Part shown: positions 1 to 9,134 of the stretch, in pieces | Numbering within the stretch: position 1 is the stretch's first letter | Layout: the number at the start of each line of letters is the position of its first letter | NCBI GenBank assembly: GCA_934717185.1 | Contig: CAKUYQ010000013.1 | Coordinates: 13,391 to 77,390, forward strand | DNA length: 64,000 bases | Direction: 5' to 3' | Source of the DNA: an uncultured Bacteroidales bacterium | Lineage (GTDB): Bacteria > Bacteroidota > Bacteroidia > Bacteroidales > UBA932 | Made by a program: the position numbers and the translations under genes | Notes under the pieces: model-generated | Told to the model about the DNA's origin: nothing | Database searches by the model: none | The model's input: the letters and a program-made list of their open reading frames with translations, nothing else

Positions 1-1
1 T

Positions 2-1018
2 ATGAAAGAGTATGGTAATTTTAACAAGTTCGCAATAACTGCCACTCCGTATGTGCAATATAGGAGCGATGCTTTGTTAATGAGTGTAAAGGTGCCTGTA
101 AAGTATTACAAGACATGGTATAACGATACATATATCTCCCCTTTCCTTTACTATTTAAGATGGGATATAAACCAAAAGACAGAATTGCAGCTGAATGCCT
201 CTTTTGGAGAGAGTCCTGTATCTGATAAGTATGCTTTTGAGGGGTATATCTATACAAATTATAGAAATATAATTAAGGGCAGTAAGGTAGAAGCCTCAAA
301 CAAAAACAGGCTTGTTGATGCAAGATTTTCTTATAGAGACCCGCTTGCGCTGTTCTATGTAAACCTCTCTGCCTCATATATCCATTATTCAAACGGCCTT
401 ATAAGTGTAAGAGACTTTGACGGAAAGATAATTGCAACAGGATTTAGAAAGGGGGATACAAAGAGCGAGAGCTATAATGCAAGTGCGGAGATTTCAAAAG
501 ATGTTAGGGCAATAGGCGGCAAGGTTGGCTTTACTGCAAATTATGCCGTAAACAGTGGAAATATGGTTCAGAACAACAATCTGTTCAACTATAAATCTTA
601 CAGTACAACCGTAACAGGGAGTATGAATGCTGCTATAGGCATGTGGGGCTCATTGGATTATAGCTGCAGTTATACAAACCTTAAGATGAAACAGCCGGGC
701 TCCTATGTTGGAGAGTCATCTGCAGATTACATAAAACAGAGCATGACCTTTTCCGCTACACCTCTAAAACGTCTGTCGTTGGATCTTTCTGCAGATCATT
801 ACTACAACTCAGCAACAGACACAGACAAGAACATAGTGTTGTCTAACCTCTATCTGCAATATATAGTGGCAAAAAAAATAGAACTGAATGCCTCTGTAAA
901 TAATATCTTTAATAAAAAGAGCTTTTCAAACTCCTCAATAGGTTCACTCTCGTTCTACTCAACTATTTACAGGTTGAGGGGTAGGGAGATTACGGTAGGT
1001 ATTAAATATAAGTTTTAG
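2..1018 (+). CDS. Outer-membrane beta-barrel protein, TonB-dependent receptor-like, 3' part only
   Basis: This is the C-terminal 338 residues or so of a gene that runs off the left edge, so the ATG at base 2 need not be the real start. The protein alternates aromatic and polar residues in many amphipathic strands (for example residues 100-130 and 200-225). It ends in GIKYKF, with the terminal Phe typical of outer-membrane barrels. The segment LNASVNNIFNKKSFSN near residue 297 resembles the last strands of TonB-dependent receptors. No plug domain or TonB box is visible because the 5' part is missing. A histidine kinase gene follows 12 bp downstream on the same strand and may belong to the same unit. 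The substrate is unknown. Confidence 0.7.
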   Translation: MKEYGNFNKFAITATPYVQYRSDALLMSVKVPVKYYKTWYNDTYISPFLYYLRWDINQKTELQLNASFGESPVSDKYAFEGYIYTNYRNIIKGSKVEASNKNRLVDARFSYRDPLALFYVNLSASYIHYSNGLISVRDFDGKIIATGFRKGDTKSESYNASAEISKDVRAIGGKVGFTANYAVNSGNMVQNNNLFNYKSYSTTVTGSMNAAIGMWGSLDYSCSYTNLKMKQPGSYVGESSADYIKQSMTFSATPLKRLSLDLSADHYYNSATDTDKNIVLSNLYLQYIVAKKIELNASVNNIFNKKSFSNSSIGSLSFYSTIYRLRGREITVGIKYKF

Positions 1019-1026
1019 TAGCTTTG
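1019..1026 (+). promoter_or_regulatory. -7 box (TAGCTTTG) before the histidine kinase
   Basis: The sequence matches the Bacteroides consensus TAnnTTTG. It overlaps the stop codon of the upstream gene and ends only four bases before the kinase ATG, so a transcript from it would be leaderless or nearly so. No clear -33 TTTG is seen, and read-through from upstream may be the main source of transcript. Confidence 0.4.
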
Positions 1027-1030
1027 CGTT

Positions 1031-2629
1031 ATGAAACCTAACATGAAACAATTCAAATACATAAGTGCATCAGTAATTGTGGTTTTGATACTTTTAGCGG
1101 CAGTACAGATACTGTGGCTCAAGGAGATGTATAGCGCAAAGTTGGCAGATTTCAACTACATAGTAAAATCTGCCATAACAGATGCTGCATACGAGAACTA
1201 TGTGGAGAGAGGATTTGGCAAGCAGGATGAAACCTTAAGAAAACAGATACAAGAGACAATCTTTAACGAAGATACGGATAATATAAAATCTATAGAGGTT
1301 TTTAACAATGACGACGAAGGCAAGATGATTATCTCCGTTGAAAAAAGTGTACCTAACTCAAATTCAACAAAGAAGACAAATATTACTGTAACCTTTTTGG
1401 AGACTCCCGACAAGAATAATTTTAACAAATTCAATCAAGCCCTTTTGACAAAGTTAAGGGAACAGGGGATTTTTGCCTCATTCCGCTCATCGTTGCTCAA
1501 TAAAGAGGACAACAAAGTCTTGTTCACAAAAGATTTTGTGCCGGACTCAACTAAATTATTATCATCCAATTTATTGGAATTTGTTACAGACTATGTTAGA
1601 GTAGACAAACGGCAAACTGTCAATAAGAGGATATCTAACCGTATAGATACCAGGGTGATTATGATTGACGGAAAAAAAGACACCGCACAAAGTGGCATAA
1701 AGATAATACGCAGCAGAGCAATGCCGGACACCTTAGCAGCAGCCACTGTAAACGGTGAGCCTGCTTCAGCAGCCACCGCAAGCAAAGAGAGTTATTACTA
1801 CAAAGTAGAGATAGAGAATCCGTTTAACGATACAATAAAAGATATTGCCGGAATAATAATCTCATCTGTGCTCATTATAGTTGTAATTGGTCTTATGTTT
1901 CTCTATCTGCTAAAAACCATTATAAGACAGAAAAGATTGGAGGAGATGAAGGATGACTTTACCCACAACATAACCCACGAACTCAAAACCCCCGTGGCTG
2001 TGGCGTATGCAGCAAATGATGCCCTCCTTAACTACAATGCAGATGAAGACCCGCAGAAGAGAAAACGGTATCTTGCTGTTATATCAACGCAGCTTAAATC
2101 GTTGGAAGCCATGATAGAGCGTATCCTAATGCTTACAAAGGAGAAAGAACGGGGAATGCAACTGAATAAAGAGCAATTCAACCTGCCGGAACTCGTAGAG
2201 GAGGTGAAGGATGAGATGCTCTGCCACAGCGAAAATACAGACAAGAGGGTAGAGATATCTGTCAACACAGATAATTGCGGCAACATCACTGCAGATCGTT
2301 TCCATCTGAAAAACATGCTGCTCAACTTGGTGGAAAACTCTGTAAAATATTCCGGCAGCAGTGTAAAGATAGAGATAGACTGCAGCAAAGATAACGAAAA
2401 ACTAAAGATTGTCGTGGCTGACAACGGTAACGGAATATCCCAAGGGTCAATAAAATACATATTCGATAAATATTACCGCGAAAGCAATGGCGACCTTTAC
2501 AATGTAAAAGGTGTAGGCCTTGGCCTCTATTACGTAAAGATGGTTGTTACGGCGCATGAAGGAACCATAAATGTGGAGAGCCGCTATAAAAAGGGAACAA
2601 CCTTTACAATCAAAATTCCAATAATTTAA
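1031..2629 (+). CDS. Membrane sensor histidine kinase, RprX-like
   Basis: This is a 532-residue sensor kinase. Membrane segments lie at about residues 11-30 and 272-295, enclosing a periplasmic sensor region of some 240 residues that resembles no named sensor domain I know. The cytoplasmic part has a HisKA H-box (FTHNITHELKTP, phospho-acceptor His316), an N-box (NLVENSVKYS), a G1 box (ADNGNGIS) and a G2 box (GVGLGLYY, about residue 494), so it should be catalytically competent. It presumably phosphorylates the regulator encoded 12 bp downstream. The pair resembles Bacteroides RprX/RprY in size and order, but the signal is unknown. ATG codons at 1031 and 1043 are both possible starts. Confidence 0.9.
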   Translation: MKPNMKQFKYISASVIVVLILLAAVQILWLKEMYSAKLADFNYIVKSAITDAAYENYVERGFGKQDETLRKQIQETIFNEDTDNIKSIEVFNNDDEGKMIISVEKSVPNSNSTKKTNITVTFLETPDKNNFNKFNQALLTKLREQGIFASFRSSLLNKEDNKVLFTKDFVPDSTKLLSSNLLEFVTDYVRVDKRQTVNKRISNRIDTRVIMIDGKKDTAQSGIKIIRSRAMPDTLAAATVNGEPASAATASKESYYYKVEIENPFNDTIKDIAGIIISSVLIIVVIGLMFLYLLKTIIRQKRLEEMKDDFTHNITHELKTPVAVAYAANDALLNYNADEDPQKRKRYLAVISTQLKSLEAMIERILMLTKEKERGMQLNKEQFNLPELVEEVKDEMLCHSENTDKRVEISVNTDNCGNITADRFHLKNMLLNLVENSVKYSGSSVKIEIDCSKDNEKLKIVVADNGNGISQGSIKYIFDKYYRESNGDLYNVKGVGLGLYYVKMVVTAHEGTINVESRYKKGTTFTIKIPII

Positions 2630-2641
2630 ATTTTCTTCCCG

Positions 2642-3355
2642 ATGAATACTCTAATTAAAGTACTTTTGGTTGAGGATGAGCAGACATTAGCCGAGATAAT
2701 CAAAGATACATTGGATTTAAACGGCTTTGAAGTTACACTTGAATTTAATGGCGAAGATGCGTTACAGGCCATTTTGAAAGGGCTTGATGCAGATGTGATT
2801 GTATCCGATATAATGATGCCCAAAATGGACGGGTTCACCTTTATGAAGGAGTTGGGCAGACATGGAATAAAGATCCCTGTACTTTTCCTTACAGCACGTT
2901 CAGACACAAACGATGTTGTAAAAGGGTTTGAATTAGGTGGAAGCGATTACCTTAAAAAACCGTTTGCCATTGCAGAACTCATAGCAAGGATACGTTCATT
3001 GGCAGGACGTTGGGAGCAAAAACAGAGAGGAGAGCTGCAGGAGGTAATAAAGATTGGAAAATACACTTTGGATGTTAGGGAAAGGATATTGAGCTATGGC
3101 GTTGCCGGCACAAACGAATATGAGCAGACAGAATTACCATACAGGGAGTGCGAGGTGCTGGCATACATTGCAAGGCGTGTAAACGAAACAGCTTCAACCT
3201 CCGATATGCTTACACAGATCTGGGGCGATGACAGTTATTTTAACAGTCGCTCCTTAAATGTCTATATAACAAAACTCAGGCATAAACTGCAGAAAGATAA
3301 AAACGTCTCCATACTTAACATAAGAGGGGTAGGCTACAGGCTTGTAATAAAGTAG
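2642..3355 (+). CDS. OmpR-family response regulator, RprY-like
   Basis: This is a 237-residue regulator with a receiver domain (residues 4-120) and a C-terminal winged helix (about 140-235). The acidic pair E11/D12, phospho-acceptor Asp56 in SDIMMPKMDGF, Thr84 and Lys106 are all present, so it should be phosphorylated normally. The DNA-binding half carries the recognition-helix region SRSLNVYITKLRHKL and ends in the wing NIRGVGYRLV. It is co-transcribed with the upstream kinase. The adjacent FISUMP lipoprotein gene is a possible target by position only. Confidence 0.92.
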   Translation: MNTLIKVLLVEDEQTLAEIIKDTLDLNGFEVTLEFNGEDALQAILKGLDADVIVSDIMMPKMDGFTFMKELGRHGIKIPVLFLTARSDTNDVVKGFELGGSDYLKKPFAIAELIARIRSLAGRWEQKQRGELQEVIKIGKYTLDVRERILSYGVAGTNEYEQTELPYRECEVLAYIARRVNETASTSDMLTQIWGDDSYFNSRSLNVYITKLRHKLQKDKNVSILNIRGVGYRLVIK

Positions 3356-3375
3356 TTCTATATTTGAGCTTTTCT

Positions 3376-3386
3376 CTTCCCGACAA
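3376..3386 (-). other. Dispersed 11-mer TTGTCGGGAAG, intergenic copy
   Basis: This is one of 11 exact copies in the window; the others are mostly inside genes (see findings). It lies 21 bp after the response regulator stop codon and is not part of a hairpin. Confidence 0.6.
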
Positions 3387-3470
3387 TTTGCATTTTCTTT
3401 CATTTGACAACATTGCGTACCAAATAAGCGGTATTTACCATCTTATTACACAATAGATTGTTTTTTATTT

Positions 3471-3478
3471 TAACTTTG
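3471..3478 (+). promoter_or_regulatory. -7 box (TAACTTTG) for the FISUMP gene
   Basis: This exact TAnnTTTG match lies 95 bp before the ATG at 3573. A TTG at 3458 is too close to serve as the -33 element, so only the -7 box is supported. The predicted leader holds an imperfect hairpin at about 3491-3516 (GTAAAGG paired with CCTTTTAC). Confidence 0.5.
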
Positions 3479-3572
3479 TAGCAAAAGCCTGTAAAGGGTA
3501 GTGGTCTGCCTTTTACTGTCTTCAAAACAACAAATCATATAGAATTTAAAAACACAATTAACATATACACAA

Positions 3573-5216
3573 ATGAAAAAATTTTTACTTTCCATGGTGG
3601 CGCTTGCTGCATTGGCAGCTTGTGAAAAAAACAATGATGCCCCGGACTATTCTAATCAAAAGGTATCTATAGACCCTATTATCACTAAGGCTACAGATGT
3701 AAACTTTGAAAATGGAGACAAAGTAGGTCTCTCTATAATCAAAGGTACCGAAAATTATGTAACAAATGCAGAGATGACTTTTGCCAATAACCTGTTTACA
3801 GGCGATGTTGTATGGTATTCAGACAGCGAAGCTGCATCTAAGTTTGTTGCATATTATCCATATAGTTCTACAGGGGCGCCAACAACATTTACTGTTGCGG
3901 CAAACCAGAACTCTGCAAATGGCTTTACCGCGTCGGACCTTATGGGTGCGGTGCTAGAAAATATTAAGCCATCAGAAAATGCTGTTACAATGGTTTTCAA
4001 ACATCTGCTTACAAAGGTTGTGTTTAAGATTAAGAACGAATCCGGTTCGGATATCTCATCTGTTGTCTTAAAAGGTCTTGTCCCTACAGCAAATGTAGAC
4101 CTTGCAAACATGTCTGTATCTGCAAGCTCAACTGCAGCTTCCAGTATTACAGCAATGGAGGTTACAGCGAACAGCGCATATCAGGCAATCATAGTACCTC
4201 AGACAGTAGCGATGGAGTTGGTGGTAACTACTAAATCAGGTCTTGAATTAGTTCAAAAACTTGCTTCAACAGAGCTTGTCGCAGGTGGAAGATACAATAT
4301 CAATGCACTTGTGACCAAAAGCGGCCTTGATATTAAACTAAGCGGAGAGATAGAGGATTGGGATGATAAAGGCGATATTCCCGGTGACGAAGGCGGTGAA
4401 GAGGTAGCATTTGAGGAGCATTTGAATGAAAACTACTTTATGTATGATGGCGTTAAATACAACACTGTTAAGTTGTCTAACGGTCAGATCTGGATGGCTC
4501 AGCCAATGAGATATGCTCCAAAGGGATATACTCCAAGTGCAGACCCTAAAGAGGAGTCTCATATCTGGTATCCATACACATTTGTTAATGAAGGTACCCC
4601 TGCTGCAATTAAAGCAAATGATGTTAAAGCTCTTACAGATGATGCGTCTGTTGAGAAATATGGTTACCTGTATGACTTCTATGCTGCTGCAAATGTTAAG
4701 GAGGTGAATACAGATAATATGAAATCTTTTGAGGGTGTACAGGGTATCTGCCCTAAAGGCTGGCATATCCCAACCCGTGCAGACTATTTGGCTCTATGCG
4801 GCTACTCTAATAAAGGTAAGGATGAATCTGCTCCTGTAAAGAAAGAGGATGCCTTGTTCTATGATGCAGTGTACGAGGGTGCTAAGGTTGCCTCTTTTGA
4901 TGCTGCAGGATGGAACTTTGTGAGAACAGGTGCAAGACAGAAAGCTAATTTTGCTGCAGCAGGTCAATATATGAATAGCCAGCTTTGGAGTGGGAACACT
5001 ACTCTAACAGACCTATTTGGTCAAGCAGCAGTAACATATTATCTTACATCTACGTATGCAACTCATACAGAGAAAGAGGGCAATCTGACTGCTGTCTCTA
5101 TGTTTGGTTTGATGACTACATATACTACAGCCAAATATCCCGAGGGCAGAGTTACATTGGCAAATGCCAGCGTAAACTTTGGTGTTCAACTACGTTGTGT
5201 AAGAGATGCCGAATAA
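3573..5216 (+). CDS. Fimbrillin-like lipoprotein with C-terminal FISUMP domain
   Basis: This 547-residue surface lipoprotein has the signal peptide and lipobox MKKFLLSMVALAALAAC, with Cys17 as the acylated residue. Residues 30-260 look like a fimbrillin/Mfa-type beta domain (FVAYYPYSS, FKHLLTKVVFKI, GGRYNINALV). After an acidic linker (DIPGDEGGEE), residues 285-547 form a FISUMP domain: the YNTVKLSNGQIWMAQPMRY opening, YLYDFYAAANV, GICPKGWHIPTRADY, and the closing FGVQLRCVRDAE. FISUMP domains are common in surface proteins of Bacteroidota and Fibrobacter, but their ligands are largely unknown. The gene stands alone, with its own promoter and a shared terminator downstream. Its place behind a two-component system suggests regulated expression, though this is inference. 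Confidence 0.85.
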   Translation: MKKFLLSMVALAALAACEKNNDAPDYSNQKVSIDPIITKATDVNFENGDKVGLSIIKGTENYVTNAEMTFANNLFTGDVVWYSDSEAASKFVAYYPYSSTGAPTTFTVAANQNSANGFTASDLMGAVLENIKPSENAVTMVFKHLLTKVVFKIKNESGSDISSVVLKGLVPTANVDLANMSVSASSTAASSITAMEVTANSAYQAIIVPQTVAMELVVTTKSGLELVQKLASTELVAGGRYNINALVTKSGLDIKLSGEIEDWDDKGDIPGDEGGEEVAFEEHLNENYFMYDGVKYNTVKLSNGQIWMAQPMRYAPKGYTPSADPKEESHIWYPYTFVNEGTPAAIKANDVKALTDDASVEKYGYLYDFYAAANVKEVNTDNMKSFEGVQGICPKGWHIPTRADYLALCGYSNKGKDESAPVKKEDALFYDAVYEGAKVASFDAAGWNFVRTGARQKANFAAAGQYMNSQLWSGNTTLTDLFGQAAVTYYLTSTYATHTEKEGNLTAVSMFGLMTTYTTAKYPEGRVTLANASVNFGVQLRCVRDAE

Positions 5217-5242
5217 CAGCTGTTACAGGGATCTTGCTAAAT

Positions 5243-5280
5243 AAATTTGGGTGGCCGATATCAGCCACCCAATTTATTTT
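5243..5280. terminator. Bidirectional terminator between the FISUMP gene and lepA
   Basis: The hairpin AAATTTGGGTGGC / GCCACCCAATTT has an 8-nt loop and T-rich flanks on both sides. It sits between two convergent genes and can serve both strands. Confidence 0.8.
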
Positions 5281-5299
5281 AGTATAATCCATACAACAT

Positions 5300-7087
5300 C
5301 TAATCTAATTTAAGAACCGCCATAAACGCACTCTGCGGTACCTCTACATTACCAACCTGACGCATACGGCGTTTACCCTTCTTCTGCTTCTCCAACAACT
5401 TGCGCTTACGGGAAATATCACCTCCGTAACATTTGGCGGTAACATCCTTTCTTACAGCCTTAACTGTCTCACGAGCAATAATCTTTGCACCTATTGCCGC
5501 CTGAATCGCAATATCAAACTGCTGCCTTGGGATAAGTTCTTTAAGTTTTTCACACATTTTACGTCCAAAGTCATAGGCGTGGTCTCTATGTATAAGACTC
5601 GACAACGCATCCACCTGCTCACCGTTGAGAAGTATGTCCAATTTTACAAGATCTGCCTGCCTGTAATCTATGATATGATAATCAAATGAAGCATACCCCT
5701 TTGAGATAGACTTGAGTTTGTCATAAAAATCAAAAACTATCTCTGCAAGAGGAATATCAAAGCTAAGTTCAACCCTGTCTGCAGTAAGGAAATGCTGGTT
5801 TATAAGCGTACCCCTTTTATCCAAGCACAGCTTCATTACAGGCCCAAAGAAATCTGCACGTGAGATTATCTGCGCCCTAATGTATGGCTCCTCTATATAA
5901 TCTATAAGTGTAGGTGCAGGAAGCCCCGATGGATTGTGAACATCAACCACCTCTCCCTGTGTTGTATATACTTTGTAAGAAACGTTTGGAACTGTGGTAA
6001 TACAGTCCATGTTAAACTCCCTGTAAAGTCTCTCCTGGACAATCTCAAGATGCAGAAGCCCAAGGAATCCGCACCTGAACCCAAAGCCAAGGGCAAGCGA
6101 GCTCTCGGGGTCAAATACAAGTGAAGCATCGTTAAGCTGCAATTTTTCCAAAGAGGATCTTAAATCCTCATATTGGTCTGTTTCAACCGGATACACACCC
6201 GCAAAGACCATAGGTTTCACCTCCTCAAAACCTGCGATTGCACTGCTGCAAGGGTTGTCTATTCTTGTAATGGTATCACCAACCTTAACCTCAACAGCAC
6301 TCTTTATACCGCTTATTATATAGCCTACATCTCCTGTCTTAATCTCATCTTTGGGACACAGTTTCATTCTTAAAACACCAACTTCATCTGCAACATACTC
6401 CTTTCCGGTATTAAAGAATTTAACCTTATCTCCTTTCTTAATAGTTCCGTTCTCAACCTTAAAATATGCTATAACACCTCTGAATGAGTTGAATACAGAG
6501 TCAAATATCAAAGCCTGGAGAGGAGCGGCGGGGTCACCTTGCGGAGCAGGAACCCTCTCTACAATAGCATCTAAGATTTCAGGTACACCCATACCTGTCT
6601 TGCCGCTGGCAAGAAGAATCTCCTCACTTTTACACCCCAAAAGATCAACTATCTGATCCTTTACAACCTCCACCATGGCACTGTCCATATCTATCTTGTT
6701 AATGACAGGTATAATCTCTAAATCGTGGTTAAGTGCAAGATATAGATTGGATATCGTCTGTGCCTGGATTCCCTGTGTGGCATCCACAACAAGCAGAGCG
6801 CCTTCGCAAGAGGCAATAGCCCTCGACACCTCATACGAGAAATCCACATGCCCCGGAGTGTCAATGAGATTAAGAATATATTTTTCACCTCCACGAGCAT
6901 ACTCCATCTGAATAGCATGGCTCTTTATGGTAATACCTTTCTCCTTTTCCAAATCCATTGAATCGAGAACCTGATTCTCCATCTCCCTGTCCGACAGCGT
7001 GTGAGTGGCCTCTAATAATCTGTCGGCCAAAGTACTCTTTCCATGGTCTATATGTGCTATAATGCAAAAGTTCCTTATATTCTTCAT
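5300..7087 (-). CDS. lepA: Elongation factor 4 (LepA), back-translocating GTPase
   Basis: This is full-length LepA (595 residues). It starts MKNIRNFCIIAHIDHGKSTL with the P-loop at residues 10-18, has G3 DTPGHVDF with its catalytic His intact, and G4 NKID. The C-terminal region holds the LepA-specific RKMCEKLKELIPRQQFDIAIQ and the basic tail KCYGGDISRKRKLLEKQKKGKRRMR. LepA acts on stalled or misassembled ribosomes at the inner face of the membrane. It appears monocistronic and is divergent from the transketolase unit, with a -7 box at 7121-7128. The intact G3 His contrasts with the EF-G2 paralogue at 12188-14341. Confidence 0.98.
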   Translation of the reverse strand: MKNIRNFCIIAHIDHGKSTLADRLLEATHTLSDREMENQVLDSMDLEKEKGITIKSHAIQMEYARGGEKYILNLIDTPGHVDFSYEVSRAIASCEGALLVVDATQGIQAQTISNLYLALNHDLEIIPVINKIDMDSAMVEVVKDQIVDLLGCKSEEILLASGKTGMGVPEILDAIVERVPAPQGDPAAPLQALIFDSVFNSFRGVIAYFKVENGTIKKGDKVKFFNTGKEYVADEVGVLRMKLCPKDEIKTGDVGYIISGIKSAVEVKVGDTITRIDNPCSSAIAGFEEVKPMVFAGVYPVETDQYEDLRSSLEKLQLNDASLVFDPESSLALGFGFRCGFLGLLHLEIVQERLYREFNMDCITTVPNVSYKVYTTQGEVVDVHNPSGLPAPTLIDYIEEPYIRAQIISRADFFGPVMKLCLDKRGTLINQHFLTADRVELSFDIPLAEIVFDFYDKLKSISKGYASFDYHIIDYRQADLVKLDILLNGEQVDALSSLIHRDHAYDFGRKMCEKLKELIPRQQFDIAIQAAIGAKIIARETVKAVRKDVTAKCYGGDISRKRKLLEKQKKGKRRMRQVGNVEVPQSAFMAVLKLD

Positions 7088-7112
7088 CTACATTTAATCT
7101 AAAAGCGGTAAT

Positions 7113-7128
7113 TATGTTTGCAAAGATA
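7113..7128. promoter_or_regulatory. Abutting divergent -7 boxes for lepA and the transketolase unit
   Basis: TATGTTTG (7113-7120, plus strand) is immediately followed by CAAAGATA (7121-7128), which reads TATCTTTG on the minus strand. Both match TAnnTTTG. The first can serve the transketolase gene at 7279 and the second lepA, so the two start sites would overlap. Neither has a convincing -33 box. Confidence 0.5.
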
Positions 7129-7179
7129 ATTCAATTTTGTATTATCTTCGCACTGCGGCTTTGGCATCTTGCTTTTATG

Positions 7180-7204
7180 ATGCTGTTTACAACTTAAACA
7201 GCAT
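7180..7204. promoter_or_regulatory. Perfect 10-bp inverted repeat in the transketolase leader
   Basis: ATGCTGTTTA and TAAACAGCAT are separated by 5 nt (CAACT). The repeat lies between the -7 box at 7113 and the ATG at 7279 and is not followed by a T run, so it is more likely an operator or leader hairpin than a terminator. Its binding protein is unknown. Confidence 0.45.
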
Positions 7205-7278
7205 TCGGGCCTCCTGAATTAGACACTAAGTAAGCGTTTAAGATTACTAAATAACACTTAAAACATAGAAATTCTTAC

Positions 7279-8127
7279 ATGTATAACATTGAACAATTAA
7301 ATGATATAGCCTCTCAGGTAAGGAGAGACATTATCAGAATGGTTACAGATGCGCAGTCGGGACATCCTGGCGGCAGTCTCAGCAGTGCCGATGTAATGAC
7401 CGCGCTCTTCTTTAAAGTATTAAAGCACGACCCTGCCAACTGGAGCAGAACAGGTAAAGGAAACGACATGTTTTTCCTCTCTGCCGGACATATCTCCCCT
7501 GTATTTTACAGTGTATTGGCAAGAAGCGGTTATTTTCCTGTTAAGGAGCTTGCCACATTCAGAAAATTTGGCACAAGGTTGCAGGGGCACCCGTCTACAG
7601 ATCACAATCTTCCGGGAGTATACGAAGCTGCCGGTTCGCTCGGACAGGGATTGTCTGTTGCAATAGGCGCTGCTTTGAGCAAGAAGATAGACAACGATCC
7701 AAATTATGTTTACGTTCTGCTTGGAGACGGAGAGCAGGAGGAGGGTCAGGTATGGGAAGCAGCTATGTTTGGCGCACACCACAAAGTTGACAATCTCATA
7801 GCTATCACAGACTGGAACCACCAACAGATAGACGGCAATATAGATGATGTTGCAGGAGTTGGCAAGTTAGACAAAAAATGGGAAGCATTCGGCTGGAGAG
7901 TGATTGTTACAGACGGCCATAATATGGAGAAGATCATCTCTGCCCTCGAAGAGGCCAAGAAAATCTCAAAAGAGAACAACTCCCCTGTAATGGTACTGCT
8001 AAAGACAGAGATGGGAGAGGGTGTAGACTTTATGCGCGGTACCAACGAATGGCATGGCAAGGCACCAAAACCGGAGCAGGCCCAAAAGGCTCTTGCACAA
8101 CTAAAAGAGACACTTGGAGATTACTAA
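7279..8127 (+). CDS. Transketolase, N-terminal (TPP-binding) subunit
   Basis: This 282-residue protein corresponds to the N-terminal third of transketolase. It carries GHPGGSLSSADVMTALFF near the start and the TPP/Mg motif GDGEQEEGQVWEAA followed by ITDWNHQQIDG. The C-terminal part of the enzyme is a separate gene 38 bp downstream, so the two products must assemble into one enzyme that moves two-carbon units between pentose-phosphate pathway sugars. Split transketolases are known in several bacteria and archaea, so this is not a frameshift; each half has its own start and stop and full domain length. Confidence 0.93.
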   Translation: MYNIEQLNDIASQVRRDIIRMVTDAQSGHPGGSLSSADVMTALFFKVLKHDPANWSRTGKGNDMFFLSAGHISPVFYSVLARSGYFPVKELATFRKFGTRLQGHPSTDHNLPGVYEAAGSLGQGLSVAIGAALSKKIDNDPNYVYVLLGDGEQEEGQVWEAAMFGAHHKVDNLIAITDWNHQQIDGNIDDVAGVGKLDKKWEAFGWRVIVTDGHNMEKIISALEEAKKISKENNSPVMVLLKTEMGEGVDFMRGTNEWHGKAPKPEQAQKALAQLKETLGDY

Positions 8128-8165
8128 AATCCTGGTGGCAGTAATAATCAGATAACATTAAATTT

Positions 8166-9128
8166 ATGATAAAAGAAAAATTCGTAAACAGCGGCAGCAA
8201 AGACACAAGAAGCGGTTTCGGAGCCGGATTGCTCGAAGCCGGAAAGCAGAATGAAAATGTGGTTGCCCTATGTGCAGACCTTGTAGGCTCTGTAAAGATG
8301 GGGGATTTTGCAAAAGAGTTCCCAAACAGATTCTTCCAGACAGGTATAGCCGAGGCCAATATGATAGGTGTTGGCGCGGGCCTTGCCTTAAGCGGTAAGG
8401 TTGCTTTTGTTGGGACATTCGCCGCATTTGCAACAGGAAGAGTTTATGACCAGATAAGGCAGGCAGTATGCTACTCAAATACAAACGTCAAGATTGCAGC
8501 TTCTCACGCAGGTATTACACTTGGAGAGGATGGCGCAACCCACCAGATATTGGAGGATATAGGGCTTATGAGAATGTTGCCTAATATGGTTGTCATTAAT
8601 CCATGTGACTACAACCAGACCAAAGCAGCTACAATAGCGGCAGCAACATACAACGGACCTGTCTATCTAAGGTTCGGACGCCCTTCTGTCCCTAATTTTA
8701 CCCCATGCGATCAGCAGTTTGAGATTGGCAAAGCCCTTAAATTGATTGATGGAAGCGATGTTACAATCTTTGCAACCGGGCATCTTGTATGGGAGGCGAT
8801 ACAGGCTGCAGACGCACTTGAATCTGCAGGCATAAAGGCAGAAGTTATAAATATCCATACCATTAAACCTTTGGATGTTGCAGCAGTCTTGGAATCTGTG
8901 GCAAAGACAAAAGCGGCAGTTGTGGCAGAGGAGCATTTTATTGCAGGCGGCCTTGGAGAGGCTATCTGCGGTACTCTATGTGCAAACGGAAAGGCTGTAC
9001 CTGTTGAATTTGTTGCAATAGACGACAAGTTTGGCCAAAGCGGCACACCGTCTCAGCTGATGAAGGCATACGGATTGGATGCAGAGCATATTGTAGAAGC
9101 TGCAAAGAATGTTATAACAAGAAAATAA
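8166..9128 (+). CDS. Transketolase, C-terminal (pyrimidine-binding) subunit
   Basis: This 320-residue partner of the preceding gene has a pyrimidine-binding domain (residues 10-175) with the catalytic Glu region FFQTGIAEANMIGVGAGLA, FVGTFAAFATGRVYDQIRQ and SHAGITLGEDGATHQ. The transketolase C domain follows (about 185-315; IFATGHLVWEAIQAADAL, AVVAEEHFIAGGLGEAI). A related alternative would be a DXP synthase or pyruvate dehydrogenase beta half, but the SHAGITLGEDG motif and the pairing favour transketolase. The ECF sigma gene starts 6 bp after its stop, so sigma expression may follow this operon. Confidence 0.93.
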   Translation: MIKEKFVNSGSKDTRSGFGAGLLEAGKQNENVVALCADLVGSVKMGDFAKEFPNRFFQTGIAEANMIGVGAGLALSGKVAFVGTFAAFATGRVYDQIRQAVCYSNTNVKIAASHAGITLGEDGATHQILEDIGLMRMLPNMVVINPCDYNQTKAATIAAATYNGPVYLRFGRPSVPNFTPCDQQFEIGKALKLIDGSDVTIFATGHLVWEAIQAADALESAGIKAEVINIHTIKPLDVAAVLESVAKTKAAVVAEEHFIAGGLGEAICGTLCANGKAVPVEFVAIDDKFGQSGTPSQLMKAYGLDAEHIVEAAKNVITRK

Positions 9129-9134
9129 TCTATC

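Noticed and set aside
3573..5216. Major fimbrial subunit gene cluster
   Set aside because: Only one fimbrillin-like gene is present, fused to a FISUMP domain, with no usher, anchor or tip genes beside it.
7279..9128. Frameshifted single transketolase gene
   Set aside because: Each half has a normal start, stop and full domain, with a 38-bp spacer; split transketolases are a known arrangement.
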